From: Enterobacter soli ATCC BAA-2102 | GTDB lineage: Bacteria; Pseudomonadota; Gammaproteobacteria; Enterobacterales; Enterobacteriaceae | Direction: 5' to 3' | Assembly: GCF_001654845.1 (NCBI RefSeq) | Contig: NZ_LXES01000051.1 | Location: 1 to 64,000 of the forward strand | Length of the DNA: 64,000 nt | Shown: positions 8,520-16,166 of the stretch, piece after piece | Layout: each line of letters begins with the position of its first letter | How positions within the stretch are numbered: position 1 is the stretch's first letter | Translations under genes and position numbers: made by a program | Notes under the pieces: model-generated | What the model was told of the DNA's origin: nothing | Databases searched by the model: none | Seen by the model: only the letters and a program-made list of their open reading frames with translations

Positions 8520-9875
8520 TCAGAAGGTCACAACGGTTTTCAGTTCGGTTACCCATGCATCCTGAGTGCGGGCAACCCCGCCTGGATGGTGCCAGTACTG
8601 AATACCCGGTTGCAGCTCCAGCCAGGATACCGGGCGGAAGCGGTAATAGAATTCACCGTTCAACGAGTGCCCCGGAACCGGGTGATACGCCGGATCGTTA
8701 TAGTCCGAAACACCGCTCAGGGAATTCAGATAGCGCTGGTTACGCGCGTACTGGCTGCTCATATCAATCCAGGTCAGACCAAAGCCAATCCAGTCATTCG
8801 GGCGGGCGTCAAACAGTCCGCGATAACGCAGCGAAGCGGCGTAAACCTGGTGCATGTAGTTGCTGCTTTGATCGGCAAGGCTCATGCTGACAGAGGTGCT
8901 CAGGCCGCGATTGGGATCGTCCTGATGCCGCGTCAGCTGCTGGTTCAGCCCGGCATACATAAACCATGTCCGGTTATGCTCTTCATAGCCTTGCGGGTCG
9001 CTTGCCCCTGCACCACCCGATTTCCCACGATAGAGATCAGCCTGCGGCGCATTGGTAAACACCACGCCCAGGTTGTACGCTCCTGGCAGGCCGTTTATCA
9101 GCGGTCGGGCTTCGATTTCGACCGGCAGTAAGACGCCCTGGCTGCCTTTCGTTGACCAGCTCCAGGCGTGGTTACGGCTGGAGGCATCCGGGTTTTGCTC
9201 CATCACGCCGCCTTTTAAGGTGACGGTTGGCGTCACTTTATACTCCAGCGTGGTGCCCCATGTGTGGACGTTCCAGTTGTTCCAGGTCAGTGAGTTGGCC
9301 GATTTCCCGCCACACTGGGAGAGCATCTGGAAGTCGCACGGGATGATTTGGTCGAAGGTTTGCACCTTGTTCATCATCCCGATACGCCAGGTCAGGCGGC
9401 GGTCGTCGAAGCTACGGGCAAAGGTCAGCCACCCCAGACGGGTAATGGATTGGCCTCCCCAGCTCTCCTGGGTCAGGTCGTTAAAGTTAACACGCGGATC
9501 CTGCACACGTTTAGTGGTGAGATCGTCATTGTGGTTACGGTTGACGATATTCCCTTCGATGCGTGCATCCGGGATGCCTGTCCAGCGCTCCAGATCCTGA
9601 TTGAAGGTCAACGCAAACTGGTCAATGTAGGCCACATGGGAGTCGTGGTTGTAGCCGCCGCCACCGTTCCAGCCGATTTCATTCAGATAGCCCAGGTTGT
9701 AGGTAAACCCGTTGTCATTGAGGATCTTACGAATGCCGAGCATATCGCCAAGGATCGGGTCTGGCGGCGCTTCAAAACCTAACACCGTCCCGTTCCACTC
9801 CTGTGCCATCGACAAAGGAGAAACCGTCAATAAGGCAAGTACACACAGCTTATAGTGAATATTTTTATATGCCAT
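8520..9875 (-). CDS. OprB-type carbohydrate-selective porin
   Basis: Outer membrane porin of 451 aa. The signal peptide is cleaved near SMA/QEWNG (residue 24). The sequence resembles the OprB family (Pfam PF04966) rather than LamB: residues such as FALTFNQDLERWTGIPDARI, the C-terminal LELQPGIQYWHHPGG and the final beta-strand ending in VVTF. It is the first gene of the beta-glucoside operon and probably admits aryl-beta-glucosides or related oligosaccharides. In K-12 the operon's porin BglH is LamB-like and is encoded last. Substrate is inferred from context only. Confidence 0.88.
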   Translation of the reverse strand: MAYKNIHYKLCVLALLTVSPLSMAQEWNGTVLGFEAPPDPILGDMLGIRKILNDNGFTYNLGYLNEIGWNGGGGYNHDSHVAYIDQFALTFNQDLERWTGIPDARIEGNIVNRNHNDDLTTKRVQDPRVNFNDLTQESWGGQSITRLGWLTFARSFDDRRLTWRIGMMNKVQTFDQIIPCDFQMLSQCGGKSANSLTWNNWNVHTWGTTLEYKVTPTVTLKGGVMEQNPDASSRNHAWSWSTKGSQGVLLPVEIEARPLINGLPGAYNLGVVFTNAPQADLYRGKSGGAGASDPQGYEEHNRTWFMYAGLNQQLTRHQDDPNRGLSTSVSMSLADQSSNYMHQVYAASLRYRGLFDARPNDWIGFGLTWIDMSSQYARNQRYLNSLSGVSDYNDPAYHPVPGHSLNGEFYYRFRPVSWLELQPGIQYWHHPGGVARTQDAWVTELKTVVTF

Positions 9876-10229
9876 AATTAAACCTGTGATTGAGTATTTA
9901 GTGCGTAACCGGTCGCAGGCAATTTATATATCGCCTGTCATCATTAAATTTATTTTGGTAATAGCAGCCCGTGCAGTTATTCAATAACCACAAATGTCGT
10001 CCTGCTTTATTACTTCGTTTCGCGTTAAGGCAAATGTCTCTCCTGCGTAAATGACAGGCAAAAAAAAACCTAAGCGTTCCACAGCGATGAGTGCCGTGGA
10101 ACGCTTAGGTTTTGCCTGTTAACCAGTAACAATCCTGCGTTGAAAACAGTGGCACCTTAACACCCTCGTGCCACATTGAAAACCGGAATTGTTTTATATT
10201 TTAAAAAAGTGTGAGCAAATTAACGCTTA
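9876..10229 (-). promoter_or_regulatory. Leader and promoter region of the beta-glucoside operon
   Basis: This 354-bp gap holds a leader of about 185 nt between the RAT terminator and the porin start, the RAT at 10061-10135, and AT-rich sequence (10160-10225) that should carry the promoter. A weak CRP-like site, TGTGA at 10210-10214 with TAACG at 10221-10225, fits catabolite control but is poor. No small gene is evident. Confidence 0.5.
10061..10135 (-). promoter_or_regulatory. Bgl-type RAT antiterminator overlapping terminator, before the porin
   Basis: Minus strand GGATTGTTACTGG...CAGGCAAAACC at 10108-10135 overlaps a terminator with 14-bp perfect arms (10069-10082 and 10096-10109) and an eight-base T-run. 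It is the strongest stem of the three copies and stands before the first gene of the operon. Confidence 0.92.
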
Positions 10230-11162
10230 TTATTTTGACTGAATGACGCGTGCAATATCGGCCGATGTCTGTAACGTGCGGATCTCCTGGAATAATCCCA
10301 GCGCCTCAGAATATTCTTTACGCAAATAGCTCAGCCACTGTTTAATTCGCGCGACGTGATACAAACCGGTATCTCCCTGTTTTTCGAGGCGGGTATATTT
10401 TTGCAGTAAGGTGACGACATCCGGCCAGGCCATGCGCGGCTCGTTATATTTTACCACCCTGCTGAGGTTGGGTACGTTAAGGGCACCGCGACCAATCATT
10501 ACCGCATCACAGCCGGTCTCTTTCAGACAAGCCTGCGCGCTGGCGTAATCCCAGATTTCGCCGTTGGCGATAACGGGAATGGCAAGTCGTTTACGGATCT
10601 CGCCAATTGCCTGCCAGTTGATGCGCTCGGCTTTATAGCCATCTTCTTTGGTACGACCATGTACCACAAGCTCAGTAGCCCCGGCCTGCTGCACCGCATC
10701 GGCAATTTCAAACTGTCGTGCATCGCTGTCCCAACCCAGACGCACTTTTACCGTCACCGGCAGATGCGATGGCACGGCTTCACGCATGGCTTTCGCGCCA
10801 CGGTAAATAAGTTCCGGATCTTTGAGCAACGTTGCCCCACCGCCGCTGCCGTTCACCAGCTTAGACGGACAGCCACAGTTGAGATCAACGCCATACGAGC
10901 CAAGTTCGACCGCGCGGGCGGCGTTTTCCGCCAGCCATTCAGGGTACTGACCTAACAGCTGAATACGCACCAGCGTGCCGGAGGTGGTACGGCTCTGACG
11001 ATGCAGCTCCGGGCAGAGTCTGTAGAATGATTTTGCTGGCAGCAACATATCGACCACGCGCAAAAACTCAGTTACGCAGAGATCGTAATCGTTCACCTCG
11101 GTCAGAAGTTCGCGCACAAGAGAATCGAGCACGCCTTCCATTGGGGCCAGTAAAACACGCAT
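10230..11162 (-). CDS. dusC: tRNA-dihydrouridine(16) synthase DusC
   Basis: FMN enzyme of 310 aa (E. coli 315) that reduces uridine 16 of tRNA. The TIM barrel carries the active-site Cys98 in LNCGCPSK, and the FMN-binding VVHGRTKEDGY and MIGRGAL motifs. Start and spacing are straightforward (ATG at 11162). It sits between the bgl operon and an AraC regulator; in K-12 it also lies just before yohJK. Confidence 0.95.
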   Translation of the reverse strand: MRVLLAPMEGVLDSLVRELLTEVNDYDLCVTEFLRVVDMLLPAKSFYRLCPELHRQSRTTSGTLVRIQLLGQYPEWLAENAARAVELGSYGVDLNCGCPSKLVNGSGGGATLLKDPELIYRGAKAMREAVPSHLPVTVKVRLGWDSDARQFEIADAVQQAGATELVVHGRTKEDGYKAERINWQAIGEIRKRLAIPVIANGEIWDYASAQACLKETGCDAVMIGRGALNVPNLSRVVKYNEPRMAWPDVVTLLQKYTRLEKQGDTGLYHVARIKQWLSYLRKEYSEALGLFQEIRTLQTSADIARVIQSK

Positions 11163-11204
11163 ATCAGTACCTGTGGAAAAAAGACGCGCTATGGTAGCTG
11201 CTCT

Positions 11205-12002
11205 CTATAGCGCTGGGAAGCCCTTCCGCTCAGGAAGAAATTCCCCGGGGGTCGCCCCCATAATGGAACGAAATGCCGCCGCAAATGCCGCCGGGCCGGA
11301 AAACCCCAGTTTCCATGCGACCTGTTTTATCGGTATGTCGTTCGCAAGGAGATCAAGCGAGGCACAAATCCTTGCACGCTGACGCCAGTTGCGGAAGCTG
11401 AATCCGGTATCTTTGATAAAGAGCCGCGAAAAGGTGCGTTCTGACATCGCCGCCCGTTCTGCCAGCTGTTTCATCGGCACAGTCCAGAGATCGCCGGCAA
11501 TGATGTCACGGGCAACCCGGTGCAATCGTTCGTCGACCGGCATCGGCAGTTCCGCTGAAACGTGCTGTGTTTCACTGAGGATCTCCAGCAGCAAAACGGC
11601 CATGCTGAGCTGGCTTGTTGGCCGGTACTCCGCGCTGAACAACCCGGCAATCAGCTCTTTAAACAGCGGTGTTGCTATGATCACGTGAACCTCATCCCGG
11701 TGTATAAACGGCTCGCAGCGATCGATAAGCGTGGGGCTGAACCACACCGCGCGCAGCTCTGTCGCGGATAACACGCTGTAGGTATGTTCCTGAAAAGGCG
11801 GGATCCACAATGCGCGCTGCGGGGGAATGACCCAACGTTGGCTACCCGTTTCCACCAGCATGACGCCTTTCGTGGCAAACAGCAGCTGGCCTTGCGAATG
11901 ATGATGCGGGGGATCCACTTCGCCACGCGCATAGCTAATCGCCCCTCTCGACCAGCCGACGGCATCGTCGTGAATTGGCGTTCTGTCTATAATGGTTGGC
12001 AT
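11205..12002 (-). CDS. AraC-family transcriptional regulator with N-terminal cupin
   Basis: Regulator of 265 aa from the ATG at 12002, which has a strong GGGAGG site seven bases upstream; a longer frame starting at 12062 would overlap the neighbour's start. Residues about 15-95 form a cupin (DPPHHHSQGQLL, WVIPPQRALWIPP) likely to bind a small ligand, and about 165-260 two helix-turn-helix motifs (MKQLAERAAMSERTFSRLF, IKQVAWKLGFSGPAAFAAAF). It is divergent from the amidotransferase gene across only 59 bp, so that gene is the likely target. No K-12 counterpart stands at this position; ligand unknown. Confidence 0.88.
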   Translation of the reverse strand: MPTIIDRTPIHDDAVGWSRGAISYARGEVDPPHHHSQGQLLFATKGVMLVETGSQRWVIPPQRALWIPPFQEHTYSVLSATELRAVWFSPTLIDRCEPFIHRDEVHVIIATPLFKELIAGLFSAEYRPTSQLSMAVLLLEILSETQHVSAELPMPVDERLHRVARDIIAGDLWTVPMKQLAERAAMSERTFSRLFIKDTGFSFRNWRQRARICASLDLLANDIPIKQVAWKLGFSGPAAFAAAFRSIMGATPGEFLPERKGFPAL

Positions 12003-12061
12003 TTCGCAATCCTCCCTTCCCGTTAAGATGCTGCTTGTACACTTAACCTGAAGGATACGCA

Positions 12062-12778
12062 ATGCACATCCATTTTATCATTCACGAATATTTCGAAGCG
12101 CCCGGCGCTTATGAGACCTGGGGTAAACATCACGGTCACACCCTGACCTGCTCCAGAGTCTATAAAGAGGAGCCCTTACCGGAAAAGCTGGACGACATCG
12201 ATATGCTTATCGTGATGGGCGGGCCGCAGTCGCCAGCCACCACGCTTCAGGAGTGCCCCTGGTTTGACGCCCAGGCAGAAATGGCCGTTATTAACCACGC
12301 CATTCAGGCAGGTAAAATGGTCATTGGTGTTTGTCTCGGATCCCAGCTTATTGGCAAGGCACTGGGGGCCGCATTCAGCCACAGCCCGGAAAAAGAGATC
12401 GGCAAATTTCCCATTACCCTCACTGAGGCGGGTAAAGCAAACCCGCTGTTCGCCGGGTTTAGCAGCAAACTGGCGGTGGGCCACTGGCATAACGATATGC
12501 CAGGGTTAACGCCACAGGCGGAAATTCTGGCGTTCAGCGAAGGTTGTCCGCGCCAGATAGTGCAGTACAGCGAGCGGGTTTACGGTTTCCAGTGTCACCT
12601 GGAGCTGACGCCAGAGGTGGTTGAAATACTTATCACGCATTCGCAAAGCGACTTACGCCGGGCGGGGGAATTGCGCTTTGTCGAAACGCCTGAACAATTA
12701 CGCTCGCATGGCTACCAGGAAATGAATCAGGCGTTGTTTTCGTTTCTGGATAAGCTCACCGCCCGCTACGGGGGTTAA
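12062..12778 (+). CDS. Class I glutamine amidotransferase-like protein
   Basis: Stand-alone GATase1 domain of 238 aa, similar to the glutaminase part of GMP synthase. The full catalytic triad is visible: Cys91 in IGVCLGSQLIG, His179 and Glu181 in FQCHLELTPE. The oxyanion strand MGGPQSP is at 52-58. No synthetase domain is fused or adjacent, so the amide acceptor is unknown; family members include enzymes that cleave gamma-glutamyl compounds. Its divergent AraC partner suggests inducible expression. It converges with the aminopeptidase gene, overlapping it by 4 bp. Confidence 0.85.
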   Translation: MHIHFIIHEYFEAPGAYETWGKHHGHTLTCSRVYKEEPLPEKLDDIDMLIVMGGPQSPATTLQECPWFDAQAEMAVINHAIQAGKMVIGVCLGSQLIGKALGAAFSHSPEKEIGKFPITLTEAGKANPLFAGFSSKLAVGHWHNDMPGLTPQAEILAFSEGCPRQIVQYSERVYGFQCHLELTPEVVEILITHSQSDLRRAGELRFVETPEQLRSHGYQEMNQALFSFLDKLTARYGG

Positions 12779-13554
12779 TCCGGGATCGTCTCGTCAGGGC
12801 GCAGCGTCAGCACTTCAAAACCATCGGCGGTAACGGCAATGGTATGCTCCCACTGGGCAGACAGTTTTTTATCGCGGGTGACCACCGTCCAGCCATCTTT
12901 TTTGGTTTTGATCCGGCTGTCACCCTGATTCACCATCGGTTCAATGGTAAACACCATCCCCTCTTTCAGCACCGCGCCTTCACCCGGTTTGCCGTAGTGC
13001 AGTACCTGCGGATCTTCGTGCATCTCTTTGCCCACGCCGTGTCCGCAATATTCACGCACCACACTGTAGCCGTTGCCTTCAACATGCGACTGAATGGCGT
13101 GGCCAATGTCCCCAAGCGTTGCGCCAGGTTTCACCGCCTTGATCCCTTTCCACATGGCTTCATAGGTTTTTTTCACCAGCCGACGCGCCAGCGGTGACAC
13201 ATCACCAATCAGGTACATTTTGCTGGAATCGGCAATCAGGCCGCCTTTCTCAAGGGTGATATCCACGTTAACGATCGACCCGGTTTTCAGGTGCTCCGAC
13301 TCTTTCGGGATCCCGTGGCAGACGACCTCGTTCACCGAGGTGTTCAGCACGTACGGAAAGTCATACTGCCCTTTACTGGCCGGGCGAGAGTGCAGCTCAT
13401 TAACAATAAAATCTTCCACCCGGTTGTTGATGGCCATTGTCGTGACGCCAGGCTGGATAAATCCGTCTAACATGGTAAACACGGAGGCGAGAAGTTCACC
13501 GGCATGGCGCTGTGTTGCCAGCTCGTCAGCGGTTTTAATGATTATTGACGGCAT
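12775..13554 (-). CDS. Type I methionine aminopeptidase paralogue
   Basis: Protein of 259 aa with the complete metal ligand set of type I MetAP: Asp98, Asp109, His172, Glu205 and Glu236, plus His80 in VCHGIP. Each is shifted by one from E. coli Map. The housekeeping map normally lies next to rpsB, so this is presumably a second copy (the first is outside the window). The start at 13554 has a near-perfect GGAGGTGAT ribosome site located inside the upstream ParD-like gene, with which it overlaps by 20 bp, implying translational coupling. The special substrate or condition for this copy is unknown. Confidence 0.9.
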   Translation of the reverse strand: MPSIIIKTADELATQRHAGELLASVFTMLDGFIQPGVTTMAINNRVEDFIVNELHSRPASKGQYDFPYVLNTSVNEVVCHGIPKESEHLKTGSIVNVDITLEKGGLIADSSKMYLIGDVSPLARRLVKKTYEAMWKGIKAVKPGATLGDIGHAIQSHVEGNGYSVVREYCGHGVGKEMHEDPQVLHYGKPGEGAVLKEGMVFTIEPMVNQGDSRIKTKKDGWTVVTRDKKLSAQWEHTIAVTADGFEVLTLRPDETIPD

Positions 13555-13753
13555 TGATCACCTCCAGCAGACGGTCGGATCCTGATTTCAGCATCATCAT
13601 CTTAATTTGTTGATAGTTAAGTTCAGGATAGAGTTCACACAGCATCCCCAGACGGAGCCAGTATTCAGCCTGTGCGTTCACCGAACGCGACATGGCCTTG
13701 CTGGCATCACGGATGTCGTCATGCAGCAGGTCAGATATTTTTACGATTCCCAT
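13535..13753 (-). CDS. ParD-like small protein
   Basis: Protein of 72 aa resembling the ParD-like antitoxin family (Pfam PF11903): an N-terminal strand (GIVKISDLLHDDI) followed by helices with SRSVNAQAEYWLRLG, consistent with a ribbon-helix-helix DNA-binding fold. No toxin of the ParE class is adjacent; its partner in the overlapping reading frame is an aminopeptidase. The start at 13753 lacks a recognisable Shine-Dalgarno sequence, while the downstream gene has an excellent one. A palindrome lies 19 bp upstream of the start. Role not established. Confidence 0.8.
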   Translation of the reverse strand: MGIVKISDLLHDDIRDASKAMSRSVNAQAEYWLRLGMLCELYPELNYQQIKMMMLKSGSDRLLEVINAVNNH

Positions 13754-13771
13754 TTATACATACCGTAACGA

Positions 13772-13783
13772 TTCATATATGAA
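13772..13783. promoter_or_regulatory. Palindrome upstream of the ParD-like gene
   Basis: TTCATATATGAA, a perfect 12-bp palindrome, 19 bp upstream of the ParD-like start and within A+T-rich promoter sequence. Candidate operator for autoregulation by the ribbon-helix-helix protein. Confidence 0.4.
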
Positions 13784-13873
13784 ACATATATTCTCATTTA
13801 ACCGGCGCGCTGTCCATTTGTGGAAATGCCCGACGTTCCATTCGGGAATGTCTGGTATGCTCAAAATTCATGA

Positions 13874-13889
13874 TGTGATCCGTGGCACA
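13874..13889 (+). promoter_or_regulatory. CRP-like site before yohJK
   Basis: TGTGA-N6-GCACA matches the CRP consensus at 9 of 10 core bases. A possible -10 TATGAT lies at 13906-13911, placing the site near the -35 position as in class II promoters. Confidence 0.6.
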
Positions 13890-13938
13890 TTTCTGGGTTT
13901 AATTGTATGATGAATGCGTTTCATCAAGGACTTTCACC

Positions 13939-14334
13939 ATGAGCAAATCATTGAATATCATCTGGCAGTACTTGCGCGCATTCATCCTGATTTACGCCTG
14001 TCTCTACGCCGGGATTTTCCTCGCGTCGCTGCTCCCTATCACCATTCCCGGCAGCATTATCGGAATGCTGATCCTGTTTGTGCTGCTGGCGCTGCAAATC
14101 CTGCCGGCAAAATGGGTCAACCCGGGCTGCTTCGTACTCATCCGCTATATGGCCCTGCTGTTCGTGCCTATCGGTGTCGGGGTGATGCAGTACTTTGATT
14201 TGCTCAAAGCCCAGTTCGGCCCCATTGTGGTGTCTTGCACGATAAGCACGCTGGTGGTTTTCCTGGTCGTCAGCTGGAGTTCGCATCTGGTTCACGGCGA
14301 ACGTAAAGTGGTTGGGGAGAAAACAAAAAAATGA
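13939..14334 (+). CDS. yohJ: CidA/LrgA-family membrane protein YohJ
   Basis: Small membrane protein of 131 aa (E. coli 132) with four hydrophobic segments (about 8-28, 32-50, 62-84, 92-115) and a basic tail. The ATG at 13939 follows AAGGA; an upstream start at 13903 has no site. It is the holin-like half of the CidA/LrgA-CidB/LrgB pair, linked in other bacteria to lysis control and export of small metabolites. It overlaps yohK by ATGA, so the two are cotranslated. Confidence 0.93.
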   Translation: MSKSLNIIWQYLRAFILIYACLYAGIFLASLLPITIPGSIIGMLILFVLLALQILPAKWVNPGCFVLIRYMALLFVPIGVGVMQYFDLLKAQFGPIVVSCTISTLVVFLVVSWSSHLVHGERKVVGEKTKK

Positions 14335-15026
14335 TGGCCAATATCTGGTGGTCGCTGCCGTTAACGCTGATTGTGTTTTTCGCCGCGCGTAAGCTTGCCG
14401 TACGTTTTAAGATGCCATTGCTTAACCCGCTGCTGGTGGCAATGGTGGTGATTATTCCTTTTCTTCTGCTGACGGGTATTCCGTACGAACGCTATTTCGC
14501 CGGCAGCAAAATTTTAAACGACCTGCTGCAACCCGCCGTTGTGGCGCTCGCCTTTCCTTTATATGAACAGTTGCACCAGATCCGCGCGCGCTGGAAATCC
14601 ATCATCACCATCTGTTTTATCGGCAGCCTGGTAGCGATGATCACCGGGACATCCGTCGCGCTGTTGATGGGGGCATCTCCGCAAATTGCTGCTTCAATCC
14701 TGCCGAAATCCGTCACCACGCCTATCGCGATGGCCGTGGGTGGCAGCATCGGCGGCATTCCGGCCATCAGCGCCATGTGCGTCATTTTCGTTGGTATCCT
14801 TGGCGCCGTGTTTGGCCACAGCCTGTTAAATGCCATGCGTATTCGCACCAAAGCGGCCCGTGGCCTGGCAATGGGGACAGCATCACACGCTCTGGGTACC
14901 GCGCGCTGCGCTGAGATGGATTATCAGGAAGGTGCATTTAGCTCGCTGGCGCTGGTGATCTGCGGGATCATGACCTCCCTGATTGCGCCATTCCTGTTCC
15001 CGATAATTCTGGCGGTTATGGGCTAA
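14331..15026 (+). CDS. yohK: LrgB-family membrane protein YohK
   Basis: Protein of 231 aa with about six membrane spans, same length as E. coli YohK and nearly identical in SVTTPIAMAVGGSIGGIPA and AMGTASHALGTARCAE, the family signature. Partner of YohJ in a putative export or murein-hydrolase control unit. The start overlaps the yohJ stop (ATGA). The cdd control region begins directly after its stop. Confidence 0.95.
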   Translation: MMANIWWSLPLTLIVFFAARKLAVRFKMPLLNPLLVAMVVIIPFLLLTGIPYERYFAGSKILNDLLQPAVVALAFPLYEQLHQIRARWKSIITICFIGSLVAMITGTSVALLMGASPQIAASILPKSVTTPIAMAVGGSIGGIPAISAMCVIFVGILGAVFGHSLLNAMRIRTKAARGLAMGTASHALGTARCAEMDYQEGAFSSLALVICGIMTSLIAPFLFPIILAVMG

Positions 15027-15030
15027 AATT

Positions 15031-15123
15031 TGCGATGCGTCGCGCAAATTTCATTTTGTTTTCATAAGTTGCATACATAATGAGAAGTGGATCACATATA
15101 AAGCCCTGACGGCTCCGTACACT
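15031..15123 (+). promoter_or_regulatory. cdd promoter with two CRP-like sites
   Basis: A proximal CRP-like site TGAGA-N6-TCACA lies at 15081-15096 and a -10 TACACT at 15118-15123, putting the site centre about 41 bp before the likely start of transcription. A second, more distant TGCGA-N6-GCGCA palindrome is at 15031-15046, about 50 bp upstream. E. coli cdd has the same two-site CRP/CytR arrangement. Confidence 0.72.
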
Positions 15124-15154
15124 ACCGATCCATTAACCTTTATGAGGCATCGCC

Positions 15155-16039
15155 ATGCATCCACGTTTTCAAGCCGCTTTCGCCCAGCTTGCAGAGAATT
15201 TGCAGTCAGCCCTGGCCCCGGTTCTGGCGGATGAGCACTTCCCCGCCCTGCTGACGGCAGAGCAAGTCACGACGCTTAAACAGGCGACGGGGCTGGACGA
15301 AGACGCGCTGGCTTTCGCACTGTTGCCGCTGGCTGCCGCCTGTGCCCGCGCCGATCTCTCCCACTTCAACGTTGGTGCCATTGCACGCGGCGTAAGCGGA
15401 ACCTGGTATTTCGGCGGGAATATGGAATTCCTCGGCGCGACCATGCAGCAAACGGTTCACGCTGAGCAGAGCGCCATCAGCCACGCCTGGCTTCGCGGCG
15501 AAACGGCGCTGAGCGCCATTACCGTTAACTACACCCCGTGTGGCCACTGTCGCCAGTTTATGAATGAACTGAACAGCGGGCTGCAACTGCGTATCAACCT
15601 GCCAGGCCGTGCACCGCACACGCTGGGGGATTACCTGCCAGACGCCTTCGGCCCGAAAGATCTCGACATCAAAACCCTGCTGATGGACGAGCAGGATCAT
15701 GGCTTTGCGCTTTCCGGTGATGCGCTGAGCGAAGCAGCAATCGCGGCCGCTAATAAAAGCCATACCCCGTACAGCAAATCTCCAAGCGGCGTGGCACTTC
15801 AGTGTCGTGATGGCCGCATCTTTAGCGGCAGCTACGCTGAAAATGCGGCATTCAACCCAACGCTGCCACCTCTGCAAGGCGCACTGAACCTGCTGAGCCT
15901 GAACGGGTACGATTATCCTGATATCCAGCGCGCGATTCTGGCTGAAATTGCCGATGCACCGCTGATCCAGTGGGATGCAACCGCCGCCACGCTGAAAGCG
16001 CTCGGCTGTACCACCATTGACCGCGTATTGCTGGCGTAA
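15155..16039 (+). CDS. cdd: Cytidine deaminase
   Basis: Dimeric enzyme of 294 aa, as in E. coli, that deaminates cytidine and deoxycytidine to uridines in pyrimidine salvage. The zinc site and proton shuttle are visible in TVHAEQSAISHA (HAE) and TPCGHCRQF (PCxxC). The C-terminal half is the degenerate second deaminase domain. Control is probably by CRP and CytR through the sites at 15031-15123. A weak stem (GCGGGCA 16048-16054 with complement 16059-16065) follows the stop. Confidence 0.97.
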   Translation: MHPRFQAAFAQLAENLQSALAPVLADEHFPALLTAEQVTTLKQATGLDEDALAFALLPLAAACARADLSHFNVGAIARGVSGTWYFGGNMEFLGATMQQTVHAEQSAISHAWLRGETALSAITVNYTPCGHCRQFMNELNSGLQLRINLPGRAPHTLGDYLPDAFGPKDLDIKTLLMDEQDHGFALSGDALSEAAIAAANKSHTPYSKSPSGVALQCRDGRIFSGSYAENAAFNPTLPPLQGALNLLSLNGYDYPDIQRAILAEIADAPLIQWDATAATLKALGCTTIDRVLLA

Positions 16040-16166
16040 TACTGAGTGCGGGCAGAAATGCCCGCCCATCTGATGAAAAACCCCTCAGTTGAACCGCTGT
16101 TTCTTGCTCTTACCGGACGGGTAAAGTAGCCTGAGTGAAATCTCATCTACGGAACGAGCCATCTGT

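Noticed and set aside
13535..13753. Classical ParDE toxin-antitoxin pair
   Set aside because: No ParE-like toxin is present; the overlapping partner is a complete methionine aminopeptidase.
15206..16069. Minus-strand frame opposite cdd
   Set aside because: Covers a certain cytidine deaminase gene and has no supporting motif.
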